From assembly GCF_000722875.1 (NCBI RefSeq), contig NZ_JFHR01000035.1:1-55814 (forward strand): a stretch of 55,814 bases of DNA, given 5' to 3'. Each line of letters begins with the position of its first letter. Positions within the stretch are counted from its first letter, which is position 1. Positions 24,409 to 33,077 of this stretch are shown piece by piece. The position numbers were made by a program, and so were the translations under genes. The notes under the pieces are model-generated. The model made no database searches, was not told where the DNA came from, and saw only the letters and a program-made list of their open reading frames with translations. The DNA comes from Sphingobium chlorophenolicum (lineage in GTDB: Bacteria; Pseudomonadota; Alphaproteobacteria; Sphingomonadales; Sphingomonadaceae).

Positions 24409-24891
24409 ATGGCCGACCCGCGCATCATCGATATCACGCTCGACGAGCGGACGATCCTCTGGCGCAACGCCGATGTCGAGCAGGAACGGCGCATCGCCAT
24501 CTTCGACCTGCTGGAGGATAATCATTTCCAGCCCCAGCGTCACCATGAGGACGGCTATGACGGGCCGTACAGGGTGCATCTGCGCGTCGAGGAGGGGCGG
24601 CTGGTCATAGAGATCAGGCGGGAAAATGGCGATCCGCTGGAGGCGATCATCCTGGGGCTGGGCCGGTTCCGCCGCCCGATCCGGGATTATTTCGCAATCT
24701 GCGACAGCTATTATCAGGCGATCAGCAATGCCTCGCCCCAGCAGATCGAAACGGTGGACATGGCGCGCCGCGGCATCCACAATGCCGCCGCCGAGACGCT
24801 GATCGAGCGGCTGGAGGGCAAGATCAAGGTCGACTTCGATACGGCCCGTCGCCTCTTCACGCTGATCTGCGTCCTGCACATCAAGGGGTAA
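24409..24891 (+). CDS. UPF0262 family protein
   Basis: A 160-residue protein: RIIDITLDERTILWRNADVEQERRIAIFDLLEDN at the N-terminus and DSYYQAISNASPQQIETVDMARRGIHN later, matching UPF0262, an alphaproteobacterial family of unknown function. It is cytoplasmic by composition. It diverges from dnaB with 135 bp between, and the GH25-like gene starts about 30 bp downstream. Confidence 0.88.
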   Translation: MADPRIIDITLDERTILWRNADVEQERRIAIFDLLEDNHFQPQRHHEDGYDGPYRVHLRVEEGRLVIEIRRENGDPLEAIILGLGRFRRPIRDYFAICDSYYQAISNASPQQIETVDMARRGIHNAAAETLIERLEGKIKVDFDTARRLFTLICVLHIKG

Positions 24892-24920
24892 GGGGCATCC
24901 GTATCGTCAGTGCCGGCCAG

Positions 24921-25589
24921 TTGCTGGCTCGTTTTTGCGTGGTTTTCGCGATTCTGGGGCTGCTGGTCCTGGGTGCGTGGCTCTATGCCCGCGACTGGGC
25001 GCCGAGCCGCGACGAATTTCCGACCCAGGGCGTCTCCATATCGTCCGACAACGGACCCATCGAATGGGGCACGCTGGCGGCGCAGGGGGCGGATTTCGCC
25101 TATATCCGCGCCGCAAGCGGCGGGCGGTTCCGCGATCCGGCGTTCGAGGCCAATTGGGCGGCGGCGCGGGCGGCGGGAATGCGCTACGGCGCGTCGCTCG
25201 ATTTCAGCCTGTGTGCGAAGGCCAGCGATCAGGCGACCGGCTTCATGACCATGGTGCCCCGCGACAATGCCGCCCTGCCCCCGGTGATCCGGCTGGGGTT
25301 CGAGCCGGGATGCCATGCCCGGCCGGGGCAGGACGCGGTGTTGTCCGAACTGAACACGCTGATCAACCTGATCGAAAGCCATTCCGGCACGCCGGTGGTC
25401 CTGAACGTCAGCGACGATTTCGATGCGCAATATGGCATCGCCTCCGGGATCAACCGGACATTGTGGCTGGACCGCAACTTCTTTCCGCCCGATAGCGGAA
25501 AGCGCAAATGGGTGATGTGGACAGCCAGCGATATGCGGCATATCGACGGCATCGACGGTCCGGTGAAATGGGATGTTATGCCGCGATGA
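24921..25589 (+). CDS. GH25-like protein with degenerate active site
   Basis: A 222-residue, membrane-anchored protein: N-terminal hydrophobic helix FCVVFAILGLLVLGAWLYA, then a GH25 lysozyme-like domain (GVSISSDNGPIEWGTLAAQGADFAYIRAASG, AFEANWAAARAAGMRYG). In active GH25 lysozymes the first strand reads GxDVS and the catalytic pair is D-x-E in LDLE; here these positions read GVSIS and VIRLGFE, so key acids appear lost. It may bind rather than cut peptidoglycan. The start is TTG at 24921; no ATG is available. Its stop overlaps cdd. Confidence 0.75.
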   Translation: MLARFCVVFAILGLLVLGAWLYARDWAPSRDEFPTQGVSISSDNGPIEWGTLAAQGADFAYIRAASGGRFRDPAFEANWAAARAAGMRYGASLDFSLCAKASDQATGFMTMVPRDNAALPPVIRLGFEPGCHARPGQDAVLSELNTLINLIESHSGTPVVLNVSDDFDAQYGIASGINRTLWLDRNFFPPDSGKRKWVMWTASDMRHIDGIDGPVKWDVMPR

Positions 25590-26044
25590 GCGGAACGGAA
25601 GAATTGATAGAGGCGGCGCGGGGGGCGATGGCGAACGCCCATGCGCCCTATAGCCGCTTCGCCGTCGGGGCCGCGGTGCGGTTGACCGACGGGCAGATCG
25701 TCACCGGCTGCAATTTCGAGAATGCGAGCTATGGCCTGTCGCTCTGCGCCGAAACGGTGGCGCTGGCGACGGTCAACGCGCAGGGCCGCTTTTCCGATGT
25801 GGAGGCGATTGCGGTCGTCGGCGGCGCGATACGCCCGGACGGCTCCATCGCGGGAAGCGCCGTCGTCACGCCCTGCGGCCGGTGCCGCCAGATCATGAAC
25901 GAAGCCGAGCAGATGGCCGGGCGGACGCTCTCCATCTATTGCGCGGCGCCGGATGGGGGCGCGGTGGTCGAACATAGCGTCGCCGAACTCTTGCCCCATG
26001 CCTTTGGTCCCGCCGATCTGGGCCTCACCCCAAGAAAGAGCTGA
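25586..26044 (+). CDS. cdd: Cytidine deaminase
   Basis: A 152-residue zinc deaminase: APYSRFAVGAAVRL, GCNFENASYGLSLCAETVAL with the zinc Cys and catalytic Glu (C-A-E), and PCGRCRQ with two more zinc cysteines. It converts cytidine/deoxycytidine to uridine/deoxyuridine in salvage. It overlaps the preceding gene by 4 bases and is followed after 6 bp by dcd, a second enzyme of cytosine-nucleotide deamination. Confidence 0.94.
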   Translation: MSGTEELIEAARGAMANAHAPYSRFAVGAAVRLTDGQIVTGCNFENASYGLSLCAETVALATVNAQGRFSDVEAIAVVGGAIRPDGSIAGSAVVTPCGRCRQIMNEAEQMAGRTLSIYCAAPDGGAVVEHSVAELLPHAFGPADLGLTPRKS

Positions 26045-26050
26045 ACAGCC

Positions 26051-26605
26051 ATGTCGATATTGTCGGATAAATGGATTCGCGAACAGGCCCAGACCAACGG
26101 CATGATCGAACCGTTCGTGGAGAGCCAGCGGCGCGACGGCTGCATCAGCTATGGCCTGTCTTCCTACGGCTATGATGCGCGGGTGGCGGACGAGTTCAAG
26201 ATCTTCACCAATGTCGACAGCGCCGTGGTCGACCCCAAGGATTTCGCGGCGAACAGCTTCGTCGACCGCAAGACCGACTGCTGCATCATCCCGCCCAACA
26301 GCTTCGCGCTGGCGCGGACGGTGGAATATTTCCGGGTGCCCCGCGACGTGCTGGTCATCTGCCTGGGCAAGTCGACCTATGCACGGTGCGGCATCATCGT
26401 GAACGTGACGCCGCTGGAGCCGGGCTGGGAAGGCCATGTGACGCTGGAATTTTCCAACACCACGCCGCTGCCCGCCAAAATCTACGCCAATGAAGGCGCG
26501 TGCCAGTTCCTGTTCCTCCAGGGGAACGAGCCGTGCGAGACCAGCTATGCCGACCGCGCAGGCAAATATATGGGGCAGCAGGGCGTCACATTGCCGCGCC
26601 TTTGA
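26051..26605 (+). CDS. dcd: dCTP deaminase
   Basis: A 184-residue enzyme with the full family pattern: [49 protein letters not shown] and [12 protein letters not shown], the last with the catalytic Glu. It deaminates dCTP to dUTP, feeding dTMP synthesis. Length is normal. It belongs with cdd in a nucleotide operon. Confidence 0.96.
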   Translation: MSILSDKWIREQAQTNGMIEPFVESQRRDGCISYGLSSYGYDARVADEFKIFTNVDSAVVDPKDFAANSFVDRKTDCCIIPPNSFALARTVEYFRVPRDVLVICLGKSTYARCGIIVNVTPLEPGWEGHVTLEFSNTTPLPAKIYANEGACQFLFLQGNEPCETSYADRAGKYMGQQGVTLPRL

Positions 26606-26617
26606 CGCCGTGCGAGA

Positions 26618-27391
26618 GTGGCGGACATGATGTTGCCCTTCCGCCGCCGGAAAGCGCCTGAGGATGCGCCTGCCCCCAGCGTGGGCGAAGATGTGCGCGT
26701 CTATGCCATCGGCGACATTCATGGCCGGGACGATCTGTTCGCGCAATTGCTGGACAGGATCGCGCAGGACGAAGCCGGTCGTCCTCCCCTGCCCCGGCTG
26801 CTGATCCTGCTGGGCGATCTGGTGGACCGCGGGCCGCAATCGGCGCAGGTGGTCGAACGGGCGATGGAACTGGCCCGATCAGGCCAGCATGTCCGCTTCA
26901 TCAAGGGCAATCATGAGGAAATGTTCATCGCCGCGGCGCGGGGCGGGGCGCAGGCGGCGCGATATTTCCGGCGTCTGGGCGGGGTGGAGACGCTGGCCAG
27001 CTACGGCCTGTGCCCCGATGCGGGCGCGACCATGAGCGACGAGGCGCTGGCGCAATGGATGCTGGCCCATATCCCCCGCGATCCCATCGATTTTCTGGAC
27101 GATTTTCCGGACATGCTGCCGGTGGGCGACTATCTGTTCGTGCATGCCGGGGTGCGGCCGCGCATCGCGCTGGACGCGCAGACTGCCGCCGATCTGCGCT
27201 GGATCAGGGGCGATTTCCTGAAACACCGCCGGCCCTTCGACAAGATGATCGTCCATGGCCACAGCATCAGCGAGGATGTGGACGTCCAGCCCAACCGGAT
27301 CGGCATCGACACCGGCGCCTTCCGCAGCGGCCGGCTGACGGCGATGGGGCTGGAGGCGGACCGGCGCTGGTTTCTGCAAACCGGCGCCTGA
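26618..27391 (+). CDS. Calcineurin-like metallophosphoesterase (Ser/Thr phosphatase type)
   Basis: A 257-residue phosphatase with the PPP metal motifs in order: AIGDIHGRDDLF, LLGDLVDRGPQS, IKGNHEEMF, FVHAGVRPRIA and VHGHSISEDV. It hydrolyses phosphate esters on proteins or nucleotides; the target is unknown. The start may be GTG 26618 or one of two ATGs at 26627 and 26630. It follows dcd by 12 bp and may be in the same transcript. Confidence 0.88.
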   Translation: MADMMLPFRRRKAPEDAPAPSVGEDVRVYAIGDIHGRDDLFAQLLDRIAQDEAGRPPLPRLLILLGDLVDRGPQSAQVVERAMELARSGQHVRFIKGNHEEMFIAAARGGAQAARYFRRLGGVETLASYGLCPDAGATMSDEALAQWMLAHIPRDPIDFLDDFPDMLPVGDYLFVHAGVRPRIALDAQTAADLRWIRGDFLKHRRPFDKMIVHGHSISEDVDVQPNRIGIDTGAFRSGRLTAMGLEADRRWFLQTGA

Positions 27392-27512
27392 TCCGGCGTA
27401 ACGGCGCGGTCTTTTCCATCCGCTGCCGACAGAGCGATGGCGGATCGGCGCCCCTTTCTTCGTTCGAGGATCGGAACGGCAGAAGATGCCGTCCGCCACT
27501 GGGGAATGATCG

Positions 27513-30299
27513 ATGCCTATTCGCCATGCGCTGGCGGGACTCGCACTTGCCGCCTGTCTTGGGTCGCCCGTGCAGTTGCTGGCGGCGTCGAAGGCCGACA
27601 CGACGCTATCGCAGCGCCACAAGTTCGACATCGCGCCGCAGCCGCTGAGCAGCGCCCTGCGCAAGCTATCGGCGCAATCGGGGGTGCGCATCCTGTTCCC
27701 CTATGATGAGGTGGCCTCCATCCGCAGCCGTCGCGTGCAGGGCTGGCTGTCCACCGACGACGCGCTGGACCGGTTGCTGGCCGGAACCGCGTTCAAGCAT
27801 AGCGCGGCGGGCGTGGGCGTCGTCGCCCTTATCATCCCCGCCAGTCGCAGCGCCACCCGCCGCAGCCCGCTGGCGGTCCAGTTCGCCCAGGTCGGCGCGG
27901 CCGGGGGGGCGGCCCCCGTCTCCATGACGCCGGGAACCGAAGCGGAGGAGGCGGCGGCCCCGATCATCGTCACCGGCACCCGCCAGACCACCCGCACCGT
28001 CGCGGAAAGCCTGGCCCCCATCGACGTGCTGAGCGCCAGGGATCTGGAAGCCAGCGGCAAGCAGTCGGTTCGCGACCTGCTGGGGACTCTGGTGCCGTCG
28101 ATCAACGTGTCGAACAGCGGCGCGGGGGCCAGCTTCGCGGTCAAGACGCTTTCGTTGCGCGGGCTGGCGGGGGACCATCTGCTGGTGCTGGTGAACGGCA
28201 AGCGGCGGCACAATACGGCGACCCTCTTCATCAACGGCACGACCCAGAACGGCCAGTCGCCGCCGGATCTGGACCTCATCCCCTCCTCCGCCATCGAGCG
28301 GATAGAGGTGCTGCGCGACGGCGCATCGGCCCAATATGGGTCGGACGCGATCGCGGGCGTCGTCAACATCCTGCTGAAGGACGACGCCAGCGGCACGGCA
28401 TCCTTCGTGGGCGGCGCGACGGCTGACGGCGGCGGCGAGCAGGGCCGGTTCCAGATCAGCAAGGGCTTCGGCATAGGCGATGGCGGTCATGTGCATTTCA
28501 CGCTGGACGCCTATCTCCAGGGACGCACCTATCGCAGCGCGCCCAATCCCGGCCAGTTTTTTGCGCGGGTGGGCCAACTCTATTCCTCCGCGACCGGCAT
28601 GCTTGACCCGCGCGAGGCGACCGTGGACCGCAACGTCAACAGGGGCGGCCAGCCGCAGGTTTCCGGCGTCAACTTCGCCTATGACATGTCGCTGCCGGTG
28701 AACGACATGGTCGAATTCTACCTGTTCGGCACCGCGTCGCGGCGGCATAGCGATGCCTGGCTGACCTATCGCTTTCCCGACGCGCCGAACAATATCCCGG
28801 AACTATTCCCCAACGGCTACAGCCCCCATCTCCATATCTATGACGAGGATTTTCAGGCGTCGGCAGGTCTGCGCGGCGATCTGTCCGACAGTTTCCACTA
28901 TGACCTGTCGAGCAGCTTTTCCCGCGACTGGGTGAAATATCGCGAAAATTCGGTCCTGAACGCCTCGCTCGGCCCGGCGAGTCCGACCGACATGCATATC
29001 GGTTCCGTCACGTCGAAGGAATGGACGACCAATCTGGACCTTCGGAAAACGGTCGATATGGGGCTGGCCGAACCGCTGCTGGTGGCGCTGGGCGCGGAAT
29101 ATCGCTGGAACGGCTATGCCATCGGCGCGGGAGACCCCGAATCCTATATCGATGGCGGCTACCGCTCGAGCGGCGGCCCCAATGCGGGCGTGCTGCGCAC
29201 ATCCGGATCGCAGGGCGTGACTGGCTTTCCTCTCTCCTCCGCCGGGAAATGGCACCGCGACAATATGAGCGCCTATCTGAACCTGGAACAGCAGGTGGTG
29301 GAAGGGTTCGAGGTCGCGCTGGCGGGACGGCATGAGGATTATTCCGACTTCGGCACCACCGACACCGGCAAGGCGTCGCTGCGCATCGAGCCGGTGCGCG
29401 GGCTGGCGCTGCGCGGCACGGCCAGCACCGGCTTTCGCGCGCCGACGCTGCAACAGCAGCATTATTCCTCCGCCAGCACGATCAATGTCGGCGGCGTGCT
29501 GCTGCCCGTATCGGCGTTGCCGGTGGATTCCGCCGCCGCCTTGGCGCTGGGCGCGACACCGCTGAAGCCGGAGAAATCGCGGAATCTGTCCGCTGGCATC
29601 GTCCTGACGCCCACGCCGCGCCTGAACATCACGGTGGATGCCTATCAGATCAGGATCAAGGATCGCATCCTGCTCTCCGAAACCCTGCAAGGGCCGCTGG
29701 TGCGCGGCGTGCTGGCGGCGGCGGGCATCACTTCATCGGCGGGCGGATTTTACTTTTCCAACGCGGCCGATACGCGGACGCGGGGGCTGGACGTGGTCAG
29801 CACGTGGCGCGCCGACCTGGGCCAACTGGGCCATGCGCTGTTCAGCCTGTCCGCCAATTTCAACAAGACCGTCTTCACCCATGTCGACGCCGTGCCGTCC
29901 GTGTTGGCCGATTCCGGGCTGATGCTGATCGGCCGGGCGAAGAGGGGGGATTTCACCAAGGGCACGCCACGCGACAAGTTCATCGCCAACATGCTCTGGA
30001 CCAGGGGACCGGCCAGCCTGAACCTGCGCGCCACCCGTTATGGCAAGGTGACGATGGTCCATCCGACCACCCCTTCGCTGGACGCGGCAATCGATCCGAA
30101 GATCATCGTCGACCTGGAAGCGGGGGTGGATTTGCGCAAGGGCATCAGGCTGACCGCGGGCGCGAATAATCTGTTCAACCGCTATCCCGACAAATTGCTG
30201 CCTTCGTTGCAGGGCAACGGCTTCTCGCTTTACAACCCATATTCGCCTTATGGGACGAGCGGGGGCTTTTATTACGGCCGGTTGAATTTCGAATTTTGA
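27513..30299 (+). CDS. TonB-dependent outer-membrane receptor with N-terminal STN signalling domain
   Basis: A 928-residue receptor. Signal peptide residues 1-25 (LALAACLGSPVQLLAAS), STN (secretin/TonB short N-terminal) domain about 40-95 (PLSSALRKLSAQSGVRILFPY), plug from about 150 (APIIVTGTRQTT, LSLRGLAGDHLLVLVNGKRR, IERIEVLRDGASAQYGSDAI), then a barrel ending in the aromatic FYYGRLNFEF. STN domains normally contact a FecR-type anti-sigma factor to signal ligand uptake, yet none is adjacent; the nearby anti-sigma is of another kind. Ligand unknown (siderophore, sugar or aromatic are possible). Confidence 0.93.
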   Translation: MPIRHALAGLALAACLGSPVQLLAASKADTTLSQRHKFDIAPQPLSSALRKLSAQSGVRILFPYDEVASIRSRRVQGWLSTDDALDRLLAGTAFKHSAAGVGVVALIIPASRSATRRSPLAVQFAQVGAAGGAAPVSMTPGTEAEEAAAPIIVTGTRQTTRTVAESLAPIDVLSARDLEASGKQSVRDLLGTLVPSINVSNSGAGASFAVKTLSLRGLAGDHLLVLVNGKRRHNTATLFINGTTQNGQSPPDLDLIPSSAIERIEVLRDGASAQYGSDAIAGVVNILLKDDASGTASFVGGATADGGGEQGRFQISKGFGIGDGGHVHFTLDAYLQGRTYRSAPNPGQFFARVGQLYSSATGMLDPREATVDRNVNRGGQPQVSGVNFAYDMSLPVNDMVEFYLFGTASRRHSDAWLTYRFPDAPNNIPELFPNGYSPHLHIYDEDFQASAGLRGDLSDSFHYDLSSSFSRDWVKYRENSVLNASLGPASPTDMHIGSVTSKEWTTNLDLRKTVDMGLAEPLLVALGAEYRWNGYAIGAGDPESYIDGGYRSSGGPNAGVLRTSGSQGVTGFPLSSAGKWHRDNMSAYLNLEQQVVEGFEVALAGRHEDYSDFGTTDTGKASLRIEPVRGLALRGTASTGFRAPTLQQQHYSSASTINVGGVLLPVSALPVDSAAALALGATPLKPEKSRNLSAGIVLTPTPRLNITVDAYQIRIKDRILLSETLQGPLVRGVLAAAGITSSAGGFYFSNAADTRTRGLDVVSTWRADLGQLGHALFSLSANFNKTVFTHVDAVPSVLADSGLMLIGRAKRGDFTKGTPRDKFIANMLWTRGPASLNLRATRYGKVTMVHPTTPSLDAAIDPKIIVDLEAGVDLRKGIRLTAGANNLFNRYPDKLLPSLQGNGFSLYNPYSPYGTSGGFYYGRLNFEF

Positions 30300-30300
30300 T

Positions 30301-30395
30301 GGAAGTGGAGGGAAATGGCGCGACCTGCGCATTTTCCCCTCCATCAGCCTGCGGCTGGTCCCCCTCCCCATCTGTCGATGGGGAGGAATTGGATA
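30301..30395. repeat. Dispersed palindromic repeat, copy 3
   Basis: Reads GAAGTGGAGGGAAATGGCGC, CATTTTCCCCTCCATCAGCC, CCCCTCCCCATCTGTCGATG, GGGAGGAATTGG. It begins at the stop codon of the TonB receptor gene and faces the 3' end of the anti-sigma gene, again at a convergent junction. Confidence 0.78.
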
Positions 30396-30413
30396 ACCGA
30401 TACCGCCGCTATC

Positions 30414-31106
30414 TCAACGCCATCCCGCATCCTTCGCGGCCGCCTCCTGCGCGGCGTTCAGCGGGGGGCCGTCGATCAGCGCGTCGACCGTCGCCATGAT
30501 GCGCGCATCGCCGGATGAGGCCTGGCGATAATCCGTGTCCTGCCCTGCGCCCGCAACCAGTTGCTGCACCTGCCACTTTTCTCCTTCGCGGCAGGCCACG
30601 CCTGAAACCGCCTGCCCTTCGAAACTGCGGCACCAGCCGCCGCCCTTGCGCTGGAAGCTGAGGCCGATGCGGACAGGCGAGCCATCCTGCGCGGACGCCA
30701 GTTGCGTGTCGAGCGCGGTCGCCAACGTCCCCTGCGCCACCATGGCGCCATTGCGGACGGCGACCGGACCCTCCGGCCCGCCCGACCAATGGCCGATGCC
30801 CAGTCCCAGCAGAAGGCTGGCGGCAATGGCGCCGCCGGTGCCCCAGTGACGCCACCGCGATGCAGGGCGGGCCAGCGGGACGACCTTCGCGCTTTCGGTC
30901 AGCAGCGCCTGCATCCCGGCGGGCACCGGTTCCGCCGCGACCGGGGCGTAATGGCCCGACAGCCGGTCCCGCAGGCGGACATGCCTCTCCAGCCGTTCGG
31001 CCAGCGCCGGGTCTTCCGCTATGGCCCGGTCGACACGCCGCCGCGTGACTTCGTCCAGTTCGCCGTCGACCCAGGCGATCAGCATGGCTTCATCGATGTC
31101 GGTCAT
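30414..31106 (-). CDS. Membrane anti-sigma factor for the adjacent ECF sigma
   Basis: A 230-residue protein. Residues 1-50 (EAMLIAWVDGELDEVTRRRV, AERLERHVRLRDRL) resemble anti-sigma N-terminal domains. One TM helix lies at about 89-107 (GTGGAIAASLLLGLGIGHW), leaving a ~120-residue periplasmic domain with two cysteines (WCRSFEGQ and GVACREG) that could form a disulfide. It shows neither a FecR domain nor the H-x3-C-x2-C zinc motif. It overlaps the sigma gene by 4 bases, which supports the pairing. Confidence 0.8.
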   Translation of the reverse strand: MTDIDEAMLIAWVDGELDEVTRRRVDRAIAEDPALAERLERHVRLRDRLSGHYAPVAAEPVPAGMQALLTESAKVVPLARPASRWRHWGTGGAIAASLLLGLGIGHWSGGPEGPVAVRNGAMVAQGTLATALDTQLASAQDGSPVRIGLSFQRKGGGWCRSFEGQAVSGVACREGEKWQVQQLVAGAGQDTDYRQASSGDARIMATVDALIDGPPLNAAQEAAAKDAGWR

Positions 31107-31591
31107 GCCGCTTCCCCCAATAATTCGATCAGCGCGCCGCGCCCGCGCACCAGCCGCGACGTCAGCGTCCCCATCGGCACGCCCAGCACGTCGGCCGCTT
31201 CCTTGTAGGACAGCCCCTCGACCAGCACGAGGGCAATGGCCTCCCGCTGTTCGTCGGGCAGGGCATGCATGGCGCGGTCCACATCCGACAGCATGACATG
31301 CGCCTCCACGTCGCGGTCGCCAGCATGGCCGACATGTTCGCCCGCCTCTTCGGGCGCAAAGGTCCGGGCGGCGCGCTGGCGCGAGCGGCCCTCATCGATC
31401 CAGAGATTGCGCATGATCCGATACATCCAGCTATCCAGTCTCGTCCCCGGTTGCCATTGATCGCGCGCCCTGAGCGCCTTTTCCAGCGCCGCCTGGCAGA
31501 GATCGTCCGCATCGGCGCGGTCCCGCGAAAGGCTGGCGGCAAAGCGGCGCAGCCGGGGCAGGATCGCCAACAGATCGCTTTCGAACGACAT
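31103..31591 (-). CDS. ECF-type RNA polymerase sigma factor
   Basis: A 162-residue sigma factor with region 2 (LRRFAASLSRDRADADDLCQ, LDSWMYRIMRNLWIDEGRS) and region 4 (MHALPDEQREAIALVLVEGL, YKEAADVLGVPMGTLTSRLV) and no region 1 or 3. It would redirect RNA polymerase when released by the anti-sigma encoded immediately downstream. The start at 31591 gives the normal N-terminus MSFESDLLAILPRL; further open frame upstream lacks similarity. It diverges from a subtilase gene across 148 bp containing a perfect inverted repeat. Confidence 0.9.
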   Translation of the reverse strand: MSFESDLLAILPRLRRFAASLSRDRADADDLCQAALEKALRARDQWQPGTRLDSWMYRIMRNLWIDEGRSRQRAARTFAPEEAGEHVGHAGDRDVEAHVMLSDVDRAMHALPDEQREAIALVLVEGLSYKEAADVLGVPMGTLTSRLVRGRGALIELLGEAA

Positions 31592-31615
31592 CGGGTCTCC
31601 ATTTCTGTCCTTCAC

Positions 31616-31647
31616 GGATGAAACGACCGGCGGCCGCCGTTTCATCC
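31616..31647. promoter_or_regulatory. Perfect inverted repeat in the sigma/subtilase divergent promoter region
   Basis: GGATGAAACG (31616-31625), a 12-base centre that is itself largely palindromic (GGCGGCCGCC), and CGTTTCATCC (31638-31647). It may be an operator or paired ECF -35-like elements read in both directions; the spacing between TGAAAC and CGTT (13 bases) is short for a standard ECF promoter. Function is inferred from its position only. Confidence 0.5.
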
Positions 31648-31739
31648 CTGTGGACGAATCTTGTATCGGAAATTTTTTCACGATGAATCATTTTGAGAAC
31701 GAAAGGACCGGAAGACGCGCCGGTGATAGAGAGGTGGAG

Positions 31740-32978
31740 ATGAAATTCGCGCGCCCATGGATCGTCGCCGGCCTGCTGCTGACCGCACCGGGCGCTCAGG
31801 CGCAATTGCTCCCTGGCCCCGGCAATGCGCTGGGGCAGGTGGGCGGCGTCGTGCCCGGCGTGCTGGACCGGGTGGAAGGAGGGCTGGACCAGGCGGGTCT
31901 GGACCGGCTGTCGCCCGCCCGGCTGGCCGACCGGTTGTCGGCTGCGCGCGCGGCGCGGATCGGCGACCTGCTGCGGCGTCATGCGGATTCGGTGGAGCTG
32001 GACGACCGGCGCGAACCGGCGCGGCGCGGCGTCATATTGCTGACTGGAGCGGAAGCCAGGAGCATCGAGGCGCTGCGCTCCGCCGGATATGGGGTGGAGG
32101 ATGCGTCAGTCGAGGGACTGGACATGAGCGTCACGCGGCTGACCGTGCCGAAGGGCCGCAGCCTGCCCCGCGCCCTGAAGCATGTGCGATCGATCGCTCC
32201 CGAAGCGCAGGCGAGCGCCGACAATCTCTATTTCCCCAGCGGCCCGTCGATCGGAATGACGGCGGTGGCGCTGGCCGAATCGGGACCGGTGCGGGGCAAG
32301 GCGGCGGGGCTGATCGACGGCGGGGTGGCGCGTCACCCGGCGCTCAGCGGCCCGGTGGCACAGCAGGGCTTCGCCCGTGGCGCACCCCGCGCAAGCGCGC
32401 ATGGAACGGCGGTGGCGTCGCTCATCAGCGGGACGGGCAGCGTGCGCGGCGCGGCGCCGGGCGCGCCGCTGCTGGTGGCCGACGTCTATGGCGACGATCC
32501 GGCGGGCGGCGGCGCCTTTGCGATTGCGAGGGCGCTGGGCTGGATGGCGGCGCGTGGGGCCAGCGTGGTGACGGTCAGCCTGGTGGGGCCTGACAATCCG
32601 TTGCTGGCGGGCGCGATCCGGCTGGCGCGGGAAAAGGGCGTCACCGTCGTCGCGGCGGTCGGCAATGACGGACCGGCGGCGCCCCCGGCCTATCCCGCCT
32701 CCTATGCCGAGGTGATCGCCGTCACCGGCATAGACGGGCGCGGCCGCACCCTGCCCGAAGCGGGACGCGCCCGCCATGTGGACTTCGCCGCGCCGGGGGC
32801 GGACATGAATGCGGCGCGGCCCGATGGCGGCAAGGGCAAGGTGCGCGGCACGTCCTTCGCGGCGCCGCTGGTGGCCGGGCGGCTGTTCGCCACGGGCAGC
32901 GTCAACGCCCTGCGCGCAGAGGCGAAGCGCGGGTCCGGGCCGCCGGTGATCTGCGGCGAATGCAGAAATATTGATTGA
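31740..32978 (+). CDS. Secreted S8 (subtilisin-like) serine protease
   Basis: A 412-residue protein with signal peptide WIVAGLLLTAPGAQA. The mature N-terminus is Gly/Leu-rich (QLLPGPGNALGQVGGVVPG), followed by a prodomain-like region to about residue 160, then the subtilase domain: Asp193 (GLIDGGVA), His221 (SAHGTAVASLISG), Asn309 (AVGNDGP) and Ser372 (GTSFAAPLVAG). No autotransporter barrel follows, so it is probably released to the periplasm or exported. ATG 31740 follows GAGAGAGGTGG. It is divergent from the sigma/anti-sigma pair and may be in that regulon or may process the anti-sigma; both are inference. Confidence 0.87.
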   Translation: MKFARPWIVAGLLLTAPGAQAQLLPGPGNALGQVGGVVPGVLDRVEGGLDQAGLDRLSPARLADRLSAARAARIGDLLRRHADSVELDDRREPARRGVILLTGAEARSIEALRSAGYGVEDASVEGLDMSVTRLTVPKGRSLPRALKHVRSIAPEAQASADNLYFPSGPSIGMTAVALAESGPVRGKAAGLIDGGVARHPALSGPVAQQGFARGAPRASAHGTAVASLISGTGSVRGAAPGAPLLVADVYGDDPAGGGAFAIARALGWMAARGASVVTVSLVGPDNPLLAGAIRLAREKGVTVVAAVGNDGPAAPPAYPASYAEVIAVTGIDGRGRTLPEAGRARHVDFAAPGADMNAARPDGGKGKVRGTSFAAPLVAGRLFATGSVNALRAEAKRGSGPPVICGECRNID

Positions 32979-33077
32979 ATTTCAATATATTGTGATTTTT
33001 TTCGCTCGATCTGGATTAAATTCGATCCCTCTCCCGTTGTCCCTTCATCGGATCGACAATGAACAAGGAGACGATCG

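Noticed and set aside
30414..31591. FecI/FecR system for the TonB receptor
   Set aside because: The anti-sigma lacks a FecR-type periplasmic domain, and the pair is convergent with the receptor rather than in line with it.
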